Part shown: positions 57,081-64,000 of the stretch, one piece after another
Position numbering within the stretch: position 1 is the first letter of the stretch
Layout: each line of letters starts with the position of its first letter
Assembly: GCA_037126765.1 (NCBI GenBank)
Contig: JBBCBC010000031.1
Location: 5,279,638-5,343,637, forward strand
Length of the DNA stretch: 64,000 nucleotides
Direction of reading: 5' to 3'
Origin: Stenogyne calaminthoides
Lineage: Eukaryota > Streptophyta > Magnoliopsida > Lamiales > Lamiaceae
Position numbers and translations under genes: made by a program
The notes under the pieces: model-generated
The model's database searches: none
Told to the model about the DNA's origin: nothing
The model's input: only the letters and a program-made list of their open reading frames with translations

Positions 57081-58229
57081 TTAGGCAACTTTGATATTTA
57101 GTGGGCCCGTGAAAATGCATAGCAGCCGGTTCGATTCCCCTATTACACTTTTCGTATTTCATTGGTGTTCCACCCTACTAAATCCTTAACACATGAAGTT
57201 AAAATTTGGTGGTTCATTGAATTTTTTATTATTATCCCACATGTCTATAAAATATAAAATGAAACAACAATTATGAAACGTGTGATCTCATTCTGAGGGG
57301 AAAAAAAATTAAGCTCAGCTGCTTGCTTGCTCCAATTCATTTTAATCCATGTGTTGAATATGTATACTTAATCAAATGGGCTTTAACTTGATCAATTCAT
57401 AAGCCTTACAATTTTCAGATTTTTGTGTGCTGATTTCGTTTGTAAATGGGCTTGATAAATGGCAGCCCAACTTTCTGGAATGGGCCTCCAACTTTACTCT
57501 TAATTTTAATTCCCAGTCAGATTCATTTCTTCAATCGACTGCAACAAATGATAGACATGTGCTTTACCTCAAAAATTCTCATTTCACCTATAAAAAGTAC
57601 AATATACATATCCATCTCATTGTGAGTGCAATAAGTCATTAAATATAAATAAATAAATCACATAAATTTTAAGCAATTTTTACACTAATTAAGACGGTAC
57701 TTAAAAATGTATCACTTTTCAAAAAGGGAAAATTTTAATTGAAAAAGTGATAATATTTTCTCATAAAACTGACCATAACTCTTTACTAAACCATCGCCAT
57801 TTTTCAATTAAAATGTTATCAATTTTCAATTTTTGATTTAGAGAGAGATTGTCTCGGAATATTTACTAATGGGTACTTAAAATATGTATCACTTTTCAAT
57901 TATATTAATATTACTTCTCAAAAAATAATTTTTAATTCAAAAGGTGATAATGTCTTCTCATAAAAGTGAATATCATTTTTCACTAAAGCATCATCATTTT
58001 CCATTCAAAATATTACTCTTTCATCCCAAGTATAATTATTTTCACACAGATTAAAAAATAAAAGTTATTATAATTATAATATTAAAGTGAGATATTTATA
58101 ACACTAATTTTGAATCACATAATTTTCTAGATATTTCATATTTCACAAAGTTGAAATGAGGAAAATGAGCGTTGGTATTCTTTTTATATGTTCCTCCCAA
58201 AAAACATGGTCTGCAGCTGTCTAGTGTTG
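57081..58229. other. non-coding interval
   Basis: Short ORFs (for example 57427-57642) have no recognised product. It contains the two-copy repeat listed separately. Confidence 0.5.
57684..58025 (+). repeat. two-copy diverged direct repeat, about 175-bp unit
   Basis: GGTACTTAAAA(A)TGTATCACTTTTC recurs at about 57697 and 57871. It is followed in both copies by AA(T/G)TGATAATnTnTTCTCATAAAA and CACTAAA-CATC-(G/C)CATTTT blocks. Confidence 0.75.
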
Positions 58230-58231
58230 TA

Positions 58232-58467
58232 CTACCTCCGTCCCGAAATAATGTGCACCCCACCTTTATTATCGAGTTTTAGTAAGCTAGTTGTTTATTA
58301 GTATTTCAAATGATAAAATAATTTTTAAGGAGAAGTATTATAGATCTATATCTCTTCTACTATATGCATTTTTAAAAATTACTTTATCATTTTAAATATT
58401 AATAAAAAACTCGTTCGTAAAAACGCATGAAAAAATAAAGATTCACGTTACCACGGGACGGAGAGAG
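58232..58467. mobile_element. Stowaway MITE with TA target site
   Basis: A 236-bp element with ends CTACCTCCGTCCCG and CGGGACGGAGAGAG (near-perfect inverted repeats), flanked by TA at 58230-58231 and 58468-58469. No coding capacity. Confidence 0.88.
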
Positions 58468-58705
58468 TAACAATTATTTTACTTCTTTCAAGAATTTTGA
58501 TGAATATTAGAATAAGTTAGAAAAGTTAAAAGGTTACGCCAATCGTTTCAACAATTGGTTTACTTATGAACGTTATTGATAAGACGATTTTTTATGTAAA
58601 TTGGTTACTAAATCCTAGATGTTGTTGAGTAGAATGTGAATAGAAGTAGAATTGAATTTAGCTCTTTTATTTTGTTTATGAGTAAACTGATTGTAAGGGT
58701 TGGGG

Positions 58706-61700
58706 CAATGATTTAAAAACCGGTTCGAACCGGCCGGTTCAACCGGTTAGACCGGGAACCGGCCGGTAAATCGGTCAGAAAACCCATGTAAAACCGCTTT
58801 TAGGGTTGAACCGGATTGAACCGGTCAAAAACCGATTCAACCGGCCAATCTGGAAAAACCGGTTTTTTTTTTTTTTTTTTTTAATAAATTAAAATTTCAC
58901 AGTTTTAACTTTTAAGTTTAACTTTTAGAATTCAGATTCAGATCAGTGACTCAGTCTCGTTTCTCATTTTTCATTTTTTCCAATTTCAACAATGAAACCG
59001 CCACACCCGTGCATAATTGCCCGCCCTACCAATCAGCCGCTTGCGCCAAATGGCAACATCCCAAATTTATATCTCTAAAAACATTGCAACCCTATTTCTA
59101 GTAAAAGGTATTGTTCACTTTCATTAATTTTAAATCAAAATGGTTGGTGAATTTGGTATTAACTTGGTGTTTGATTTATTATGGTGATTTGGTCATTTGG
59201 TGTTTGATACTTTGATTTATTTTGATAATATGGTTGGTGAATTTTGGGAATATATAACAAGATATTGTTGTTTCAATTTGTTGTTTGAATTTGGGGAATA
59301 TATAACAATTGGTTGGGGAATATTTGTTGTTCACATTCACTGTTAGTTAAGGTTCAATTTGGGGAATATATAACAAGATATTGTTGTTTGATACTTTAAT
59401 TTACAGATTTAGTAAAATCATCAAGGGATTAATGAATTTCTTATCATATTTGTGAAAAAAAAGATGTCTTCTGTAAAATTGGAAATACATTATAATGTTG
59501 TATATAAGCATTCTGTGAAATTTCAAATTGGTAGTTACTACTTACTATTAAATATTCATAAGCATTCATTAAGTTGTTTATAATTGCAAATTGTGATGAT
59601 GTTTATAATTGCAGATTATGATTTATGAGTAAAATTTAATATCTTATCACTATTGTTTCAGATGGATTCCTCGTCAAGTGGTCAATAATCTAATGCTTCA
59701 ATCAGTTCAAGTTGTTCAACTCAATCATCAATTTCAGTTCGAGCAAAAGCTGATCCAGCCTGGGCTCATTTTAAAGAGAATACAGTTGATGGAAGAAAAG
59801 TTGGACTTGTTTGCACTGCAACAATACTTGGAAAGGAGGGGGAATCAATAGGATGAAGAAACATCTAGCTGGTCGGAAGGGGGATATTGCTCCGTGCAAA
59901 AAAGTAACTCATGATGTAAGATACCAAATGGAAGAATCATTGAAGGAGCTTGATGAAAAAAGTCAAGCTGCAAAATCAGTGGGAGATGATGTTTTTGATG
60001 TGGTTGATGTTGAGGAAGAGTTGAATACTCTACAATTGCACACAAGAAAGGCTCCGCTTGCAACATTAACAGGAAAAAGAAAAAGAGATGAGAAAATGAG
60101 AAGTTACTTTGCTCCAAGAACAACTCCAGGTGCACAACCTTCAATCAAAAGTGTTCTTGTAAGTAAAGAAGCTTTGCATAATGTTGATATGGTTTTTTGC
60201 GATTTGTCTACAATGAATGCATTCCTTTAAATGTTGTAAATTCTCCTTACTTTCAAAAATGATTGATCTTATTATTACATTGGTCCTGGTTATAAGTTAC
60301 CTAAATATAACCAATTGAGAGTAAACTTGTTGGGGAATGCAAAAAAGGAAGTTCAATTGTGGGTTGATAGCTATCGAGCTAGTTGGGAAGAATTTGGTTG
60401 CACTATTATGGCTGATGGTTGGCAAGATAGATCAAATAGGCAACTTATAAATTTCATGGTTTATTGTAAGAAAGGAACAATATTTGTGAAATCAGTTGAT
60501 GCTTCTGATATCGTGAAAGATGCAAGCACTCTTTGTAATCTATTTGTGGAGTTAGTTGATTGGGTTGGAGCAAAGAATATTATTCATCTGGTGACCGATA
60601 ATGGAGCTAACTACAAAGTTGCTGGTGTCTTGCTTAATGATAAGTATCGTTCCATCAAATGGTCACCTTGTCTTTGCATATTGTTTAAATTTGCTACTTG
60701 GTGATATTGGCAAAATGGAGCTTGTTAGTGGTCTAGCAACCAGGGCATCTCTAGTGACAAAGTTTGTGTACAATCATGCATTCTTACTTGCTTGGTTGAG
60801 GAAAAGAGAAGGATGGACAGAGATTGTGCGCCCAGGACCAACTCGATTTGCTACAACATTCATTGCATTGAAGAGTATACTTGAGCATCAACATGATTTG
60901 CAAGGTTTTTTTACGAGTAAGACATTCAAGGAATCTCGATACTATAGAGACAAAAAAACAAGTCAAAGTGTTGGCGATAGTTCTTGATCCAAAATTTTGG
61001 AGTGATTATGCGATTATAGTAGGTGTTGTTACTCCACTTATCGTGTATTACGATAATGGATCTTGATCGAGGCCTTCTATTGGGTATGTTTATGACGGAA
61101 TATATCGGGCAAAAAAGACAATAAAGGAGATATTTAGGCATAAGAAAACATTGTACAAGCCCGTCCGCGAATATCATCAAGGCAAGGTGGGACAAACAAC
61201 TTCGACGCGACATTCACGCCGCTGCGAACTTATCTCCTCGAACCACGCTTTTTGCATATGATAGGAAAACATGTGCAAAAAAAAAAGAAATAATGGATGG
61301 CTTTGTTGAGATGGTCACAACCTTGATTAGGGACAAAACTATTCAAAGGAAGTGCATTGATGAAGTGGGTATTTTTCAAGATAGGATTGGAAGTTTTGGC
61401 CGATCACTTGCTTTGGAATCATCAAAAACTATGCATCCCTGTATGTGTTAATATACTTCAATTTTATACTAATAATATTATTTTGACTAATATAGCTTAT
61501 TACTTTATTGTTGTATTTATAGATGAATGGTGGAAATTTTTTGGATGTAGTGCTCCAAACTTACAAAATTTGGCCACTAAGATATTGAGTCAAACTTCTT
61601 CTTCTTCGGGATGTGAAAGAAATTGGAGTGTATTTGAAAGAATTCATACAAAGAAGAGAAATAAGTTGGAACATTCGAGACTCAATGATCTTGTGTTTAT

Positions 61701-62513
61701 CCATTATAATTTACGTTTGCAAGAGAGGTATTAATTCTTTCACATTAATTTTCTATTGTTATAATTTATTCTTACAACTTATATTTTATCTTTTGTCATT
61801 AACTCATTTATTTTATCATTTATATGTAAGGCTTGAGCAAAAAAGGATTTGTTATGATCCTATTGATTCTGAAAAAGATTGAGAAAAAAACTAACTTTTG
61901 GGTTGTGGAAGAGGAAGAGGAAAATCATCCACCTATTATAGATGTTGATGAATTGAATAGTATGCTTTATGGAAATGATGGCATTCCAATAATTGCTCAT
62001 GATGAAGGTACCTATTTTCAATACTTGTATTAATTTAAATGATTGATTTATTTTTTCTTTTTAAATCCATTTGTATCTCTTATAGATATGGATAAGGTTG
62101 AAAATGAAGTGCATCCTTTGGAAGAGATGGAGGAATGTGAAGAGGAACGTATGGCGGCGAATGATTGAAAGATTCTTGTGAAAAAGAAATGATGAGAGGA
62201 TATGATTAAAATTGTTTGAGAATTTGAAATTGTGTTGCTCATGACTATTATTCTATTATGTTGTGTATGACTATGACTCTATTTTGTTATCTATCATTAT
62301 GACTATGATCCTCTTGTGTTTTTTTAATATGAATATTAGAAGATTTTATTTTAGTGTTAGAATTTTTTTTATATGTTACATAGGATATATTTAAAAAAAA
62401 TATAGGCAAAGATTATATCACCGGTTGAACCGCCGGTCCGATCGGTCCGACCGGTTGAACCACCAACCGGTGGCTAGTCCGGTTCGATCACCGGTTCGGT
62501 TATGAAAACACTG
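58706..62513 (+). mobile_element. full-length hAT element with 8-bp target duplication
   Basis: A 3808-bp element flanked by perfect direct repeats GGTTGGGG (58698-58705 and 62514-62521). The ends are CAATGATTTAAAAACCGG (left) and CCGGTTCGGTTATGAAAACACTG-type (right), imperfect inverted repeats with consensus CAGTGTTTT. Both ends carry dense CCGGTT/AACCGG subterminal repeats (58720-58865 and 62420-62500). The interior encodes a BED-finger hAT transposase on the plus strand. Frameshifts make it non-autonomous. Confidence 0.95.
59662..62168 (+). pseudogene. hAT transposase (BED finger, DUF659, dimerisation domain)
   Basis: ATG at 59662 follows a TTGTTTCAG acceptor-like site. BED finger: DPAWAHFKENTVDGRKVGLV (59756 on), then after a frameshift near 59815 CNNTWKGGGINRMKKHLAG and KGDIAPC, giving the expected C, C, H and C ligands. 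DUF659-type core at 60315-60700: IMADGWQDRSNRQLINFMVY, and HLVTDNGANYKVAGVLL with the second Asp. The next block is frame-shifted (60690-60960): LVTKFVYNHAFLLAWLRKRE and RPGPTRFATTFIAL. Dimerisation domain at 61523-61730: WWKFFGCSAPNLQNLATKIL, SSSGCERNWSVFERIHTKKR and LVFIHYNLRL. An acidic tail exon lies at about 61890-62168. Stops at about 59687, 60228 and 61064 and several frameshifts disable it. Confidence 0.92.
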
Positions 62514-62521
62514 GGTTGGGG

Positions 62522-63852
62522 TACGCTTTATATTTCAATTTCTTTCATAAAAATTTTTTTGCCCGATAAAAAAAAAATCGTTTCAACAATAATAGTAACC
62601 ATTCTAAAACAGGACATGAACAAAAACAATAATAATAATCATTCTAAAACAGGACATGAACAAACAGCTAACGGGTTCATCTAAACAAAATAGCAAAATA
62701 AATACCAGTCATATTCTACAATTAGGAAATCTTTCTTTACACTCGTTTAATTAGAAAATCTTTCTTTCGGTAAAATCCGGATCAGGATGGGGTAGTTGCC
62801 CAGCATGGTGTACAGGGGGAATTAAGACGGCGCCGTTCACTTTTGACTAAATTAAGAAAAAAAAAACTCCTTTTTTTTACGTTGCTTGGAAATTTCCTAC
62901 TATCTATTTTTCAATCTTTTAGACTCCATGTGGCTTAACAAAACTCCAATAATCACCATTTCTTCACTCCACGTTAATCCACAATTTTAATTTTTTTTTC
63001 CAGTAACTATTAATCTCACAAATTAATTTTAAAATTTTGAAATTTTGAATTTTTAAACTTTAGCGTTGTTTCTCATCTCTCTCTCCACAACGTCTTCCTT
63101 GCTTTCCAGCGGTTTCCTTGTTTTGTTTTTCTCTGCCGCTTACCTATTATCTATCGGAAAAAATATGGGTTTACTGGGAGGCACAATACTCTTTAGCACT
63201 TGTGCATTCAACCCAAACCACTGTTTCCTCTCAACTGTTTGCCCTAATTTGGCGACAAATACCCTTCATCCTTCGTGTTCATAATATGATGCGGCCTCCC
63301 ATCTCTCCCCCCTCTGACACATTTCACCACCCCACCATAATACAACCCTCTTTCCAGTAAATCTAAAAGGATCTCATCCATTCTCACTCACTAGTTGTCT
63401 CCATTTCTCTCTCCAAAATCAAATTCAAAATTGATGGTCTTCCTCTCTCTCTCTCTCTCTCTCTCTCCCCCCCTTCCCAGTTGCAGAGCAAGTACGATGA
63501 GGTGGGGGACGGCGGCGACGGAGGTGATGGGGTGTTTCTGGGCGAGGGAAGTTGGGGGCTGATGCGGTGGTCAGGTGGTGGTGGCGAGGTGCAGGTGGTG
63601 ACAACGAGGCGGTGGTGGACGATCTATGATACTGTGATGGTTATGCATGCCTACGCGGTAAAACAAATATTTTTTCATATGGGTTACCTTTTTGTTGTTG
63701 CTATTAATGACATTCTTGTGCCTAAATGAATATTTGCCATATGATTCATAGTTATGAGACGCGTTTAATCGAAGATTAAGAAGATGGATTTGGTGTACCA
63801 GAAGTTCCTTATCTTTCTCCATATGAAGGGTAATTAATTTGATGGCTGCTTG
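62522..63852. other. non-coding sequence with pyrimidine-rich leader-like region
   Basis: 62583-62668 holds a two-copy 40-bp repeat (ATTCTAAAACAGGACATGAA). 63060-63440 is C/T-rich and TATA-poor, like a plant 5' UTR. 63440-63466 is a CT microsatellite of about 12 units. The ORF at 63481-63729 is Gly/Trp-rich and of low credibility. No gene recognised. Confidence 0.5.
63440..63466. repeat. CT dinucleotide microsatellite
   Basis: About 12 uninterrupted CT units followed by a C run. Confidence 0.95.
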
Positions 63853-63917
63853 CACCGGAAAGTGCTGAGGACAACATTCAGGGCATCACAAAGCCGGCGA
63901 TTCGCCGCCTTGCTCGG
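63853..63917 (+). pseudogene. histone H4 fragment
   Basis: The translation matches HRKVLRDNIQGITKP and AIRRLAR of histone H4 (residues about 18-39), with one base missing after the Arg codon (ctgag-gacaac), so the match crosses two frames. Nothing before CACCGG or after CTCGG matches H4: the expected KRISGLIYEE is absent. It is therefore a 65-bp captured or residual piece of an H4 gene, not a working gene. The following reading (SNEADEARR) is not H4. Confidence 0.75.
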
Positions 63918-64000
63918 TGCTTGCCTTCAAATGAAGCTGACGAGGCCCGCCGGTAGAAGCTGCGCAACAACAGGTACAGGTTTGAGTTGACTGCTTAATT

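Noticed and set aside
63481..63729. 82-codon Gly/Trp-rich ORF
   Set aside because: GC-skewed low-complexity start, no conserved motif, no homologous family recognised.

Overview
This window is AT-rich plant nuclear DNA, almost certainly from a eudicot. It is dominated by mobile elements in several nested layers. Plant origin is supported by a NIMIN-type NPR1-interacting protein gene with a C-terminal EAR motif (DLNLSL), Sirevirus-like Ty1/copia elements, a Tat-lineage Ty3/gypsy element with an antisense extra ORF, CACTA, hAT, PIF/Harbinger and Stowaway DNA transposons, and a tRNA-derived SINE. I cannot place it below that level from sequence alone.

Layout. 1-8439: 3' part of a Sirevirus-like copia element (RT-RNase H, a 3.5-kb extra 3' ORF, polypurine tract, 3' LTR). 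9461-13205: decayed CACTA element with an En/Spm-type transposase and a Ulp1-like C48 protease region. 13206-14462: 3' remnant of a hAT element. 14943-15248 (minus): the only convincing host gene, NIMIN-like and intronless. 15665-16227: hAT-type MITE with a perfect 8-bp target duplication. 16.2-19.2 kb: no recognised gene. 19240-32653 (minus): Ty3/gypsy Tat element with both LTRs, gag, protease, RT, two RNase H regions and integrase, plus a plus-strand ORF between pol and the 3' LTR. 33583-34967: PIF/Harbinger remnant. 35675-50528: nested copia elements (B plus strand, C minus strand, D plus strand inserted into the integrase of C), a 500-N gap, and an inverted partial copy of the LTR of C. 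51-54 kb: tandem repeats, a SINE with an 18-bp target duplication, and two MITE candidates. 54475-55010: 5' piece of a CACTA transposase. 55508-57075: solo copia LTR with target duplication AATTT. 58232-58467: Stowaway MITE. 58706-62513: a full-length but frameshifted hAT element with target duplication GGTTGGGG. 63853-63917: a short histone H4 fragment.

How it fits together: this is a retrotransposon-rich interval around one small defence-signalling gene. Nearly all element ORFs carry stops or frameshifts. The 44.4-49.2 kb copy is especially riddled with small indels, which may be partly assembly error because it abuts the N gap. The points most worth a second look are the antisense ORF of the gypsy element, the extra 3' ORF of the first copia element, a compensatory-substitution hairpin shared by three copia LTRs, palindromic 30-bp arrays in the gypsy LTRs, the opposed LTR copies around the gap, and the isolated NIMIN-like gene.
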